Both the position numbers and the translations under genes were made by a program. 64,000 nucleotides of DNA from Metarhizium brunneum (Eukaryota > Ascomycota > Sordariomycetes > Hypocreales > Clavicipitaceae): assembly GCF_013426205.1 (NCBI RefSeq), contig NC_089425.1, positions 1,984,001 through 2,048,000 of the forward strand, written 5' to 3'. The notes below the pieces were generated by a model. That model ran no database searches. It worked only from the letters and a program-made list of their open reading frames with translations, and had not been told where the DNA came from. Positions 1 to 11,422 of this stretch are shown piece after piece; position 1 is the first letter of the stretch; the number at the start of each line of letters is the position of its first letter.

Positions 1-1157
1 AATACACTGAACCTGCTTGGTTTTGGTCTGATACTTCGTGGCTCAAAACCAGAAAAGAAGCCAGTCTACGACGCCGAAACAGCGAAACAGCTGTTCTCCA
101 ACCTGTACGCCCGCACGTATTCTGCTATCCACATCATGAGACTAATTTTTGTAGGCCTGGCGAGAGCGCGGCCGCCCTTCTCGCATCCTATGATTTTGCA
201 CATGCCAATAAGCTTTTCTGCTTCAACTTTGTGTCGCTTCCAGGAGAGAATGACGGTGAACGACCAATCGCAAGCTACTTGTCACTTACGTCTTATCTGC
301 TCCAACACGCTCATCTTTCCCACCGGGCTACCTACTACGCGCACCTGAACCTCATGGTATTTCGCTTACTGATTGAAGATTCAATTGTTTGTAAAAAACT
401 TTGCAGCGACGAAGTAAAAGCTTCTGTTCGACTGTGTCGACATCGGCAACCGTTCTTGCCGCTTGTGAAAGGAGAGCGAGTCCTCGCAGCCAGTGTCCTT
501 GACTGCATGATCGATGGGATCAACCATAATCTTCGTCGGCGACTGGACGTTAGCCTCTACACATTGTGTCTGGGAATATTGTTACGCATTATTTCTTACC
601 TTTCTCGCTCAAGAACGCGCCTGGTCTATCATTGGTCAGAATTCTTCAGATCTCTACTGTCACTGGTCCGCTTTTTGGCAACCTACACATCGGACCTGAA
701 GGACTTAACTCATATCAACACACTCCTAGACCATGTTGTCAACCTGCTAGCACTCTCTCTGTCTGCAGGTGAAGCATTCTTGCCAACGCCTGCCGCTTAT
801 GACGACCTGTTTTACAAAGTGGTTGAATCCGGTGAAGTTCTGACCAAGTTCAAAGAAAACTATGGTCTTGAGAATCGCAAGAGCAATTCAATTGACACAT
901 TGATTAGTGTCAGTACCCATTACAATCAACTGCTTGCCGGGGGAGCTGGCTCCTCCAAAAAGAAACCGAGCCATCTCACGACACACCAGGTCACAGAAGT
1001 CATTAAACAGGGGTATGAGACGCTGAGCATACAGGCGAAGGAAGGCCTGGATACTTGGGGCAACTTTCGAGAAGCGGACGAGAGAACGCTTTTGAAAAAG
1101 ATGGCAAGGGCATCAGTTGGTGATGTGAGAGTCATGGTAGAGAGGCATACTCAGTAA
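1..1157 (+). CDS. ARMH3/C10orf76-like protein (DUF1741), 5'-truncated
   Basis: The C-terminal 368 residues of an armadillo-like helical protein of the ARMH3 (C10orf76, DUF1741) family; its start lies to the left of the window. Coding runs in frame from base 1 to 104, is broken by a 50-bp intron (105-154, GTACGC donor, CTAAT branch site, TAG acceptor) and resumes at 155 to a TAA at 1155-1157. Across the junction the protein reads NLPGESAAALLAYDF, and the rest is helical and leucine-rich (YLSLTSYLLQHAHL, LNLMVFRLLIEDS). In animals ARMH3 binds PI4KB at the Golgi and supports PI4P production; a similar role here is only inferred. A second possible donor at 117 would give a 38-bp intron, which is short. 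The gene converges on the downstream permease. The family call is from memory of the motif pattern. Confidence 0.72.
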   Translation, partial: YTEPAWFWSDTSWLKTRKEASLRRRNSETAVLQPVRPHVFCYPHHETNFCRPGESAAALLASYDFAHANKLFCFNFVSLPGENDGERPIASYLSLTSYLLQHAHLSHRATYYAHLNLMVFRLLIEDSIVCKKLCSDEVKASVRLCRHRQPFLPLVKGERVLAASVLDCMIDGINHNLRRRLDVSLYTLCLGILLRIISYLSRSRTRLVYHWSEFFRSLLSLVRFLATYTSDLKDLTHINTLLDHVVNLLALSLSAGEAFLPTPAAYDDLFYKVVESGEVLTKFKENYGLENRKSNSIDTLISVSTHYNQLLAGGAGSSKKKPSHLTTHQVTEVIKQGYETLSIQAKEGLDTWGNFREADERTLLKKMARASVGDVRVMVERHTQ

Positions 1158-1704
1158 GGAATATGGAGAGTCATCATTGGGGGGGGCAAGTATTGATATG
1201 TTTAGGAAGACTCTTGGATAGGGTACCTTGACTCTGGGCCCCTTTGTCACTAAAATTTCGCAAGTTAGGTTGTGAGAAATACCACCAGGCAATGCCAAAA
1301 ATATAAAACTGACTTAATGGAACGGAATGTCGTGGCCTTGGCCTGGGTGTTGTATAACATAGACAAAAACGGAATCCATGCTTCTGGAACTCCTGAACCG
1401 ATTCCGTCTGGCACCACAGAATTCAAGGGGCTCGGGTAATTTTATATAGATATCTCTTCATATTGAAGCCTTCATCATTTCAGACCGCGTATTCTCACCC
1501 CACTACTTATAGTAGTAGTTCAGAGGTTGCGGAAAGTGGCCACGGCTGTGAGAAATTTCCAGGCCCTAGAAGTGGGTTCGCCAATAGTAATTCGCAATTC
1601 CTCTTCATACGACCAAGAAGTGAAGCATTTTGAGCAAAAGATATTCCCCCTGAGAGAGCTTGGAGTCACTTTGAAGCAGTCTGGAATAGACTTTAGTGGA
1701 GAGA

Positions 1705-1738
<34 letters not shown>

Positions 1739-1790
1739 CAGAGAAAGAGAGAGAGAGAGACAAAGAGAGAGAGAGAGAGAGATAAAGAGA

Positions 1791-1833
<43 letters not shown>

Positions 1834-2974
1834 GGCGCTCGCATACACGTGATTGCAACTGAGATGCCTCTAAGCACTTGGAGTTCTCCATTGTTCGCAT
1901 CCAGCGAGGATACACTTGTCTCCACAAGGGATGACACTGTCTCGGGATAGACCCCGGGGAATCAAGGGGAAGAGATGGATCTGGGGATGGAGTCGATCTT
2001 GATGCAACCCTGCCATCCCGTGAAGCGGCCCAGTTGCTCAACCGAGCAACAAGCCGGCGCCAAGAGGGTACTTGACTCTTCATCGTTGCTGGAGCAGGTA
2101 CTCAAGCACGACTAGGTACTAGGTAGCCGGTGCATTTAGGGTCTGGCCACTTGAGCTGGTCGTCTTGGGAGTCGAGCTGCCGTTACCATGTCTGCTCGAT
2201 ATGCCCAGAGCTGCCCAATCGTAGGGTTTCGCAGAACATGGCACTCAGGCTGAAATATTGTGTCGGGGGGCGTTTGAAAATCTAGAAGCACGCAATGTTT
2301 GCTGACCAAGCCAAAACCCTGAATGAGTATTCCTTTCCTTTGTAACGCCGATGGATTTTGAGCATGTTGAGATTGAAAGGCGCAGACACGTGGGGCAGGC
2401 TCGGCTCTGGAGAGTCAAGGGCGCGCTTGACATTTTGACATCTGGCGCAGTTGTCTACGTACCGGTGACACATGTAACATGACCGTTTTTGTGCATCTCC
2501 CGTCGCAGCTGCACGGAGCTGACCTCTACCATTTTGCTGCTCATTCTTCACTTAATTTTCCATTCTGAAAACGTTCTAGCATCACGATAAACTCTTTCCA
2601 TCGCTTAAGAATTTATGCACATCATTTGGGGCAAACCTTGGCCGTTCTGGGGCCATATTGCTAGAGGCATGGCCAGCTCGACAACATCAGCAAGGGGAAA
2701 TACACGTACTTCGTTCCATTAATCTTAATCGAGTATCATTTGACGTGGTATCTAATAGCTAATGTTGTACAGCAGAAAATGTATCAACCAAAGAACCACC
2801 CGCCCGCTATGAACGTCATTATAGTAAATAGACTCCTCGGCAAACATGATTTCAACGAACAGGTTTGGTCACCCTGTAAAGAGACCAGCACCTGTTCTTG
2901 GGCTGATGACGCACGATAGCACTCCTCGTTGATATAAGAAACACATATACACAAAATGCCACCACTTTACCACC
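1158..2974. other. Convergent intergenic region with GA microsatellite
   Basis: This 1.8-kb space separates two genes that end towards each other. It contains the long GA tract described separately and a short TAGGTACTAGGTAG-type repeat near 2111-2127. I see no coding region with homology or plausible splicing. The Ser-Leu and Arg-Glu repeat reading frames over 1600-2080 are by-products of the GA tract. Confidence 0.6.
1698..1834. repeat. GA/CT microsatellite, about 137 bp
   Basis: Near-perfect (GA)n with occasional interruptions by CA, AA or TA dinucleotides (GACAGA, GAAAGA, GATAGA). One strand is all purine over most of its length. It lies about 540 bp past the stop of the ARMH3-like gene and 1.1 kb past the stop of the permease gene. 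Confidence 0.95.
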
Positions 2975-4956
2975 TTAGAAAGTGTGGTGAAGAATTCGTC
3001 GCCAAGCTGGCCACGAGGCAACCTTGGCTCGGTAGGCGTTGATTTCATCCCAGTCCAACTCTCGGCGGCCAGTATCGACATCCATCTGCTCAGTTCGGAG
3101 CCATCCAGTACGCTTCCAGAGGTACCCAACTACCCAAAAGAACATGACAACAGGGAAGGCGAGATACGACTTGAAAAACCCTTCAGCAGTGCCCAAGCCA
3201 GATTCTCCGGGAGGAGCCACAATGGCGGTGTAGAACTGAAACGACGACATTGTCAGTAAGCCGATGTCCATCTGCAACGCTGTTTTGAGAGTGGGTTTCG
3301 TACCTGAGCAATCAAGACGAGAACGCAGAGAGCGAGTCCGAGCCAAGAGCCATAGACACCCCCGATAGCCTTGAAAGGGATCTCATCCAACGTATGACCG
3401 TGGTACTTCCACGCCTTGCGGAATCGAATGTGGGCCAAGCAAATTGAACCCCAGGTGAAGATAGCTGCAAGTCCGGATAAGGCTAGGAGCCAGTCAAAGA
3501 CGACAGGGCCCTTATTGTTTAAGCTCACAAACCCGAGGAATCCGCAAAGAATGATGGCAATGACGGAGAAGAGAGGGCGACCTGACCTATCAATATAAGT
3601 GAATACCTTGGGAGCATAGCCTTGCTGGGCCAAAGCGGTCAGAGTTCGAGAGCCTCCATATACACCCGAGACGCCAATTGATAAGACAGAGACCAGGATT
3701 GTCAAGTTCATAAAGTGGTCAAATCCCGTGAGTCCAGCATATTTTCCAACCAAAACAAAGGGCGAAGTCTTCACATCGCTGAAGGCTTGCGACGAGAGTA
3801 GCGAAGGGTCATTGCTGTCAATGAGAAGGCCAACGAAGAACAGGCCCAGGATATAAAATACCGTGATACGCCAGAATACCTGCTTAATGGCGCTTGGCAG
3901 AGACTTGACAGGGTTCTTAGCTTCGGCAGCAGCAAGACCAACCAGTTCGGTTCCAGAAAAGGAGAAAGCAGCTGTGACAAAGACAGCGCAAAAGCCTTTA
4001 AAGCCATTCTTAAAGGCCCCTGGGTCATACCAATATCTGGCGCCCCAGTACTCATTATATCGGCCATCCTTAGGTCCACCGCCTAGTACGAGAACAAAGG
4101 CAATAATCATAAAGATAACAGTCGCGAGAAGCTTGAAGACAGAAGATACAAACTCCTCTTCAGCATAGCCTAGGGCACCAAATAAGTTGATAATAATAAT
4201 CGCAGCAAGGAATACGGCAATCCAAACACCGACCGATATGTCTTCGTTCCAGTATTGAATAGTCAGACCGCAGACCGTGAGTTCAAGTGGCAAGACAACA
4301 GCCCATTGGAAGACATAGTTCCAGCCCATTGCAAAACCCCAGGAAGGGTCAATAAAGCGGGTTGAGTAAGTATAAAAGGCACCAGAAACTGGATACATGA
4401 CAGCGAGTTCACCTAGAGCATACACTGTGCACAGCATAATCCATTAATACACATTTAGAAACCACAGAAACTTTGGAACTAATCTCAGTGCGAAAGAGCA
4501 ACACGATCATTCACTTACCGACGTTGAACATCATGATACCAATGATCAAGAAGTCGAGAAAAAGACTTCCAGGGCCCTGGCAAAGTGTCAGTCATCGTGG
4601 ATAGCTCTTGCTTAGGGAAGAGATGTCCATTAATAGCCAGCGAGCTCAATGTACAAAAGGAAACTTACACCTTTACTCAAAGCACCGCCAGAACCAACAA
4701 AGAAACCGGCGCCGATAGAACCACCAATAGCGATCATATTCAGATGCCTGGCTTTCATAGGGCGTTCAAGTTCGACGAAGCCGGTGCCATAATGAGCTTT
4801 CTTAAAAGATTCCAGACTCAGACCGTTGCGGGTCATGAAATTTGGGTCACGCTCGATCGTCGTTGTTTTAGGGATCACTTGGCTAGTACCCTCCAGGGCA
4901 GTCGTGTGGCCCTTCTCCATGGCACTGGAGTCAATGGGCTCGTCTTTGGACGACAT
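2975..4956 (-). CDS. General amino acid permease (APC superfamily, GAP1/YAT type)
   Basis: A 575-aa plasma-membrane amino acid:proton symporter of the fungal YAT family. Four exons: 4956-4669, 4576-4519, 4424-3304 and 3235-2975; introns have GTAAGT or GTACG donors and CAG acceptors, and the joined frame is open. The N-terminal 65 residues are cytosolic and hydrophilic. The first helix carries [18 protein letters not shown], the family's substrate-backbone loop, followed by [19 protein letters not shown] and [15 protein letters not shown], both typical of GAP1-like permeases. The tail ends RRILHHTF. About 12 membrane segments are expected and the hydrophobic blocks fit. The start has a CACC ATG context. 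The upstream flank is an 8.9-kb gene-poor region, so its promoter could be long. Substrate range cannot be read from the sequence. Confidence 0.95.
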
Positions 4957-6790
4957 GGTGTCTGGAGTTTGTCGTTGTCCTGGCTGGCTATTTGCTTCCT
5001 ACTGTTGACAGAGCTCGGCAAGGTCGCCAGACCTCAAGTCTAAAAGCAATAATATGGAAAGGGAAAATAATGAAAAGGAGAGGAATACAGAACAAGAGAA
5101 CGACAAGCCAAGAATTGGGGGAGGCCGGTCCTTCTTTAAAGAGGGAGGGATAGTGTGTGAGAGAGAAGGGCGAGCTTCTGGAAGGATACAATGGACCCGT
5201 CTTGGAGGGTACGAAAGTCGATTCAGACCTACCTTTGGGAGGGGGTGTGACTGTCGGCCCAGCATGAATTTTGCCAAGGAACATGGCACCGGATCTGGCC
5301 CTTGGGGCTGAGGCAATTTGGGGAAGGGGCTGACAGGGATTCAGGATAAGAAGAACACAAGAAGCTAGAGGGCGGGAAGCTCCCAAATGGACTCAGGAGG
5401 CTTTCTCAAGGGTACATGAAGTATTACAAGTTGCGGGCCAGTAACTTGAGAGGGCAAGCCAAGGGTCGACTATCCAGGACGCGGTACTGTTGAGAAAGGA
5501 GGAATTTCAACATGGATACCATAGTGCCGTTCAAGGCACGTTGAATGGAGCTTGTAAAGTACTTGCATAAGGTAAGACAAGAGATATGACCTCGACATAG
5601 TCCGACGGGCTAGACTAGCTGGACTAGCCCCTCACAGCAGACCAATTCTGAACGACAAGTGGCGATGGGAGTAGTATGTAAGTAACAACCAGATGGTGCG
5701 GCTAGAGGACAAGGAGTTGTTGATTTGCTCGACGGGAAATGATCTAGAAGCGAAGAAGACGCCCGCAACCAGATTCAACCAAGACGGGCGAGGCGCCAAA
5801 GAGCGGTTGAACGACTTTTGTGGCTTTCAGCCACCTGGGCCAAACGCGACGGGGGGAGTCTCTTCTGGGGTAACAGGTCGATGTGGGTGGAACTCCATTC
5901 TCACAAGCAAACGAAAGGCTCGTGAAACGACCAGACAGGGTATCCCAGATGCGAACGACTCTAAGCTGTTGAAGTTGGTAAGTACGTACGTCAGGAACTA
6001 CTATTAAGGCTCTGAAGCTAACGAGACCGCCATTGACAGTGCCCGCACCAGCAAACGACCTGTGCGGATTGTCTGGACCATCTAGTCCCATTGCACCCAA
6101 ATACGGGCCTTGGGATAATGAATAATTATTTGGCACTAAACAGTCTAGACATTCCACTCAGGAGGGGTGGGCAATTCTTTGGGGCCGGAGTGATAGGACC
6201 AAACGGTCCACCTTGATATGGCCATTAGGAAAGCGATGCTCTCGCAGAACGGGCCCCGAGGAGCAATTTGCAGGCGTGGTTCGTGACAGAGAAAACACGA
6301 CAGCGAAATGTGAGATATACCTTCCAACAGTGGGCATTATGACATTCAGTCAGGACTATCAGTGTCCAAAGCTAGTGACGACGGCACCAGACGGGGAGGG
6401 CAACTATACGCGGTACATCTAGCGAAATGCACACGAGAAGCAGCTAGCGAGGTCTGACGGAGACATATTGGACGAGCAACGCGAGGTGCACCACCTCGAC
6501 AGGGCATGGCATGAAAGGCTGATGAGTTTACCATTCAGATTGTTTCCATGTCTACAACATGCAGGCAATACAATGCTTACTGTCCTGTCATCGCGGACCT
6601 ATTCATACGGCTGCCCCATTGACGCCAACGGCGACGAGAGGCCATGACTCTCTGATCTTACTTACCTGTGGCTTGACTCCACCAGATCCCTTAGCATGTC
6701 ACCAAGCACATTCTTGTTCGTTTCGGATGACAAGACTTGATCGCTTGGTCGGGAGTGCCGACCATTCTTGTCTAGGAACAACACGCTTGG

Positions 6791-6830
6791 CACACACACA
6801 CACACACACACGCACGCACCCACGCACGCA
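6791..6830. repeat. CA dinucleotide repeat with CGCA extension
   Basis: About ten perfect CA units (6791-6811) followed by CGCACGCACCCACGCACGCA. A simple microsatellite in non-coding DNA. Confidence 0.9.
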
Positions 6831-7816
6831 ATGGTGTATGGCTGGTCACGCTGTTGCCTCTGCCGACCTTGTCCCCCGTGGCAAATTGAGCATGCATAAC
6901 CATAAATCAAGGTTGATAAAGTTGTGCAGCCATGTCAGTCGCAGCAACAATGCGCCAACTCGTTCTCGAGTACGCAACGCGGTTGAACGAACCCCGTCCC
7001 GTGTCGTCTGTCGACCGTGCTGTTATCTTGTATTGTTTGATAATCAATAGCAAACAATGGCACATTTCGACTGTGAGATAGTCGAACTGGAGCAACCCAC
7101 TTGCTTCTCCGCTGGCGTTATCTTGGAGAGCGAATCGCCACGAATTCTGGCCTTCGTTGCCCCCAGACAAATAGAGGCTCGTGAGCCCCCATTCCGGCAT
7201 CCCATGCAGAACTAGCCATACCCATGCAGAAAGAATCCTGTCACTGGTCCTGGGCGTATCATACCACTCCCCAAGTGGATTGGCAGGCAAACGGATGATA
7301 GTATGTATGTACTATCGTGGTTTCCCCTCCTCTCCACACTCAGCAAAATCAAGTCTCGCCACACCACATGACCCATGGCAATCAGTCTGGGGCACCCACC
7401 GTTGCCACCTCCCGCCGAGCTAGGCTGTCTTGGCTTTGTGCTGATAGCAGTTCCAGGTGTCCCTTGTAGCTCCTGGAGCCCTGCATAGTGCCATTTGATG
7501 GTCTCCACACCCCAGACTTTGTCTAGGCTCTGGTCGCTGGGCCAAGAGCTTGTATCTGGACAAAACTTGTTTCCCGTCAGCTTTGGGTCGCATCTGGCTT
7601 GTTGTTAGTATTGTTAGCATCGGATGCGAAATATTCACAGATACTATTGCTGGGCAGCGTTCATGGTTAGTTGGACCGAGACAACTACCCGTTCTTGATA
7701 GCCCGTTGCCTACGACGCCTCAAAGTTGCTCCTAATTCGCTGTTTCGCCATCTCTGGGGCTGGCTAGCGTGGGGACAGTGGCTTATCGTCCGTCGCAAGC
7801 TCTTGGCTGATGGCAC

Positions 7817-7825
7817 TACGGAGTA
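7817..7825. repeat. TACGGAGTA intergenic 9-mer, first of 16 copies
   Basis: First exact copy in the window of a recurrent 9-mer. Other exact copies (either strand) start at 8785, 9666, 14596, 14603, 14745, 15024, 19776, 27450, 31031, 43325, 43332, 43454, 43838, 55006 and 56122. All lie outside the coding regions annotated here. The function is unknown. Confidence 0.9.
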
Positions 7826-10800
7826 TTGCTCTCTCATATCCTACCAGTCCGCGTCGTTGGCCAACGTTGGCCCTCATGGCGTGTGAAAACTGTCAGCATC
7901 ATCAACCACCACCATGTAGTTACATTCTACCCAATCTGCTAGCCAATCTTGCGAGTCTATCTTGGCCGTCTTGGATTGACCAAGTGGGCCCCAGCCGCCG
8001 CCGTCTTTTTGTCATCCAAGCCAGAATCTACGCTTCGGCCATTGGTCGTAAGTACTAGCGAAGACAAGCATGGCCAGGAAGGCTGGCGAACTGGCACCTC
8101 GTACCAACTGTTGCGTCGCCGTCTGTGTCCTTGCTGGCCCAATTGGCCGCCCGCCATGCCCGCCTGTCTGCAGCAAAAGGCCCTCCTGGCCAAGACTCGT
8201 CCAGCCGGTGATGCTATGACCTGTAGGCCATCAACGGCCGCTTTTGGCTTGAAGAACAGACAACCGGGACTGGTATACGTGCCTTGGACACGCCCTCTGT
8301 CAATGTATTGCATTTATGCTGTAGATTGCGAAGTGCATCTGCAGCCAAGAAGGCTCCGATGCCAAGGTGGAGGCAGGCATCTGTCGATTTCCTTGGAAGG
8401 TCAAGCAAGAGGCACGTTCTTCCGATCCCCTCCCGGATGAAAGCAGGAGCTACCGCATGGCCGGCCGCTGGTCAGATTGCTCGTGGCTCTAGGCAGCCAA
8501 GGAACGCCTGCCCACATGATGTTGGGTTGTCCACCAGAATCGGCGTAGCATAATGTGGTTGGCCAATTTTGGTGCCAGGCTCCGACACATTATAGTTAAA
8601 GCCTATTCCTTTTTGTGTGGACGGGCCGGTCGGAGATGTTGGTTGTGTTTGGACAAGTCGACGATTTTGGGATGCGTGCTACTGGCATGCACCCGTTGCC
8701 TCGGCTAAGGCGAGACATTCTATGGCAGAGCTGATGTTGGCACGCAATTTGTGAGACACCAATCGTCTAGCATGTCTGATGCGGTACTCCGTATAGTGAT
8801 GGCAACGGTATCGTAGAATCACAGAGACGCTTTCATTCTCAACACGACGAGTGTCTCTCTGCCCCTTCTTCTCAGCGACCATGACGGCCCAAGACAAAGG
8901 GACGACAACGGCGGCAAGCTGTCTGTACTCCTTATTCCATGCAGACTTCTGCTATTTTAGCTTTTTAGTTACCTTGTTCTCACCTTCCATTTTCGGCTCG
9001 ACTGCTCACCGTCCGAGACCTTTCCTCAGCCCCGGGTTCGACAAGGGCCAAGGGGCTTGCAAGCATTTATGTAGTACTAGATACATTACATACATACACA
9101 CTGCAGGTATGGCCCCCATCTTACCCAGGATAAACCCGCCCAACCAACGACCTTGATTTTGTGGATGAATTCCTGATAACCGTCGCAAGCTGACCCGGCA
9201 CGTATGTACAATGTACATCTTCAAGGCCCGGGTCTGGAAGCGTCGAGATATCATTATCCGCATCGGGCTGTCACAGAGAGTCAACAAGCGCATTGAAACT
9301 GTGGGAACGCTCGTATTAAGGACGAGAAAGAAACACGGCCATTCGACAACGTGGCAGTGTCTTGGAGGTCAACAAGCCACTCTAATAATATCTCTGCATT
9401 AGCTGGCCGCGTGCTGAGGCACACTCGCGGGCCAGCAAACGCATCAGCCATATGGCGCCACTCATGCAGCCGATTGACGTTAATTTTTGCGCTTCCCGTC
9501 GGCTGGTACAAGTTTACAACAAGGATACTGCGATTGGCACACCCCAAGGTACTTTAGGTGGAAGAGACGGTCCAAAGCTCATTTCAAAAGAGATACGGGC
9601 CATGCCAAGACTTGACCACCTCAATCGCATCTGTCTGACTGAACTTAGGCTTTACTCGACCCTGGTACGGAGTAGATGGGCACAATATTAATGGCTGTCT
9701 GGTTGCGGTATTTTCTACACCCCCTGAAGCCAGGTACTAGTATTATGTATGGCTGACAGACCCAATGGGCTGGGAGGGATGCATCAGTTCTTGGTGGCAG
9801 CCACCGAGCTAGAAGCGAGGCATCATTTCTAGAACATGGATAGGTCCTTGTGCCTACGTCAGTTCAATGCTGGGGAGAAATTCAAGCGCGCCTTCTGAAA
9901 CGCTAGAACGGCAACCTGACTCACGGTGAGAGCAGAGCTGGTGTACATGATGCGGCACATTTCAGACGGCTACTATCTGTCCGAGCCAAAGACCAGATAG
10001 ATGCGAATAATCCGATGCTGTGCGATAAGCTAGAAGGAGATTCGCGTTAGTATCTCCTGGACAAGGGAGGTGGCTGTGGTATCAATTTTGTGATGGGATC
10101 AGGTGGCCTGGTCGGGTAGACATGGCTCGACCAAACAATGCTAATCGTCTGATTCTACGGCGCAAACATATGATTGGAGCCGCAAGACAGAAGAGAACTC
10201 TGCTCCATGCTTGGGAGCAGCGCATCTGTCGTCCATTGCCATGGTCATAATCATCAACCGTGTCAGGATGGCCTGTTGGGTAACTACCAGGTTGGCTTGA
10301 TATGGGAGTTTAAATTGCAATCAAGCATCGCCACCGCAACGCTAACCTCGAGACAGTGACGGCATTGTAGCTCAACAAATTGCGTGTTTCTCGTCACGGC
10401 GCCTTCTAGAGAGATGCAATCGACCGCCACAACGCCATGATGCTGTCAAGCCTTGCGTCCCGTGTGGAGGCAGCAATGAGATACCAGCACGTAGTGGGAA
10501 TTGTTCCCCTCATTTTTACACCAAATTCAGCTTCCCCGCATCCATCTCGCAGATGGATAAAAATCGGACTCTCCGAAGGGGACGAGGAGGGGTGTCGCAA
10601 GGAGAAAAGACTGACAAAACGGTGGCTTGGTGGCTTGACTAGAGCGTTCGGCCATTTTCACAATGGCAAAAACAAGGGCAGAAATTGTATGGACATATAA
10701 CTTGGCTCGGCCAGTGACGGTTTTAGCAGGCTCATAAGAAGCAAGGAGCATCCCCCATGCCGCTGTCAAACCGGGGAAATGAATCGTGTCTTGAGGCAAA

Positions 10801-11376
10801 TAGTGGCTTTCCCTGGATAAATGCTGCGTAGTGATTTGCCGCTAAGTCGTGACAAGACGCAAACATCACGACGACGTCGCTTCTCAAAACCCGCCGTCGC
10901 GGAGAGGTTCTGGCCATGATTGCCGCTCCCCACAATCCCCAGACATCCCCAGACATCATCTGGCCATGTTCACACTACCGGAGTAACGGACTCCACATAA
11001 CCCCAGACCCAGAATTACGATGGAGCCGAGATAATTGTACGTAAAAGCATCATCTGCCGCGGAGCTCAAACCCCACCAGTTGCGTCTTCACGATGCGCCA
11101 TGTGTATGAGGCGGTGCCGCATGGACGCGTTGGGACTGAGAAGACGCGCGACACTTCAATCAATGCCTTGAACTGAAATTGAGGGGACGTGGGATGAGAG
11201 ACGGACATGGGTCTTGTATTGCAATGAAGCCCGAGTAGGATTGTGGTCGTCATCTGTGTTTAGCGGATACCCAAGGTTTATATCGAATGTGACGAACTCG
11301 GCGCGGTTTAGGGTAGATAGAAATACGTAACGGTATATTCCGCGGCTATTGAGCCTTTGAAAGTAGACTTGTTGTC

Positions 11377-11381
11377 GTTTT

Positions 11382-11413
<32 letters not shown>

Positions 11414-11422
11414 TCTTTTTTA
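11377..11422. repeat. TTTTCG hexanucleotide repeat
   Basis: Roughly five tandem TTTTCG units flanked by T-rich sequence. On the minus strand it reads as Lys-Arg repeats, which creates a spurious short reading frame. Confidence 0.85.

Noticed and set aside
1520..2083. Long reading frames on both strands with Ser-Leu or Arg-Glu repeats
   Set aside because: They exist only because the GA microsatellite is open in several frames; the flanks have no motif and no gene structure.
5744..6157. 137-codon minus-strand frame
   Set aside because: No family motif, no plausible splice partners, overlapped by an equally unconvincing plus-strand frame.
6559..7050. 163-codon plus-strand frame with ATG
   Set aside because: It spans a CA microsatellite (His-Thr repeat) and has no recognisable domain.
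7949..8440. 163-codon plus-strand frame in the gene-poor interval
   Set aside because: Composition is low in charged residues and rich in Cys/Arg/Pro as in random frames; no domain or splice partners.
10934..10958. CCCCAGACAT direct repeat
   Set aside because: Two units only; too short to call more than chance.
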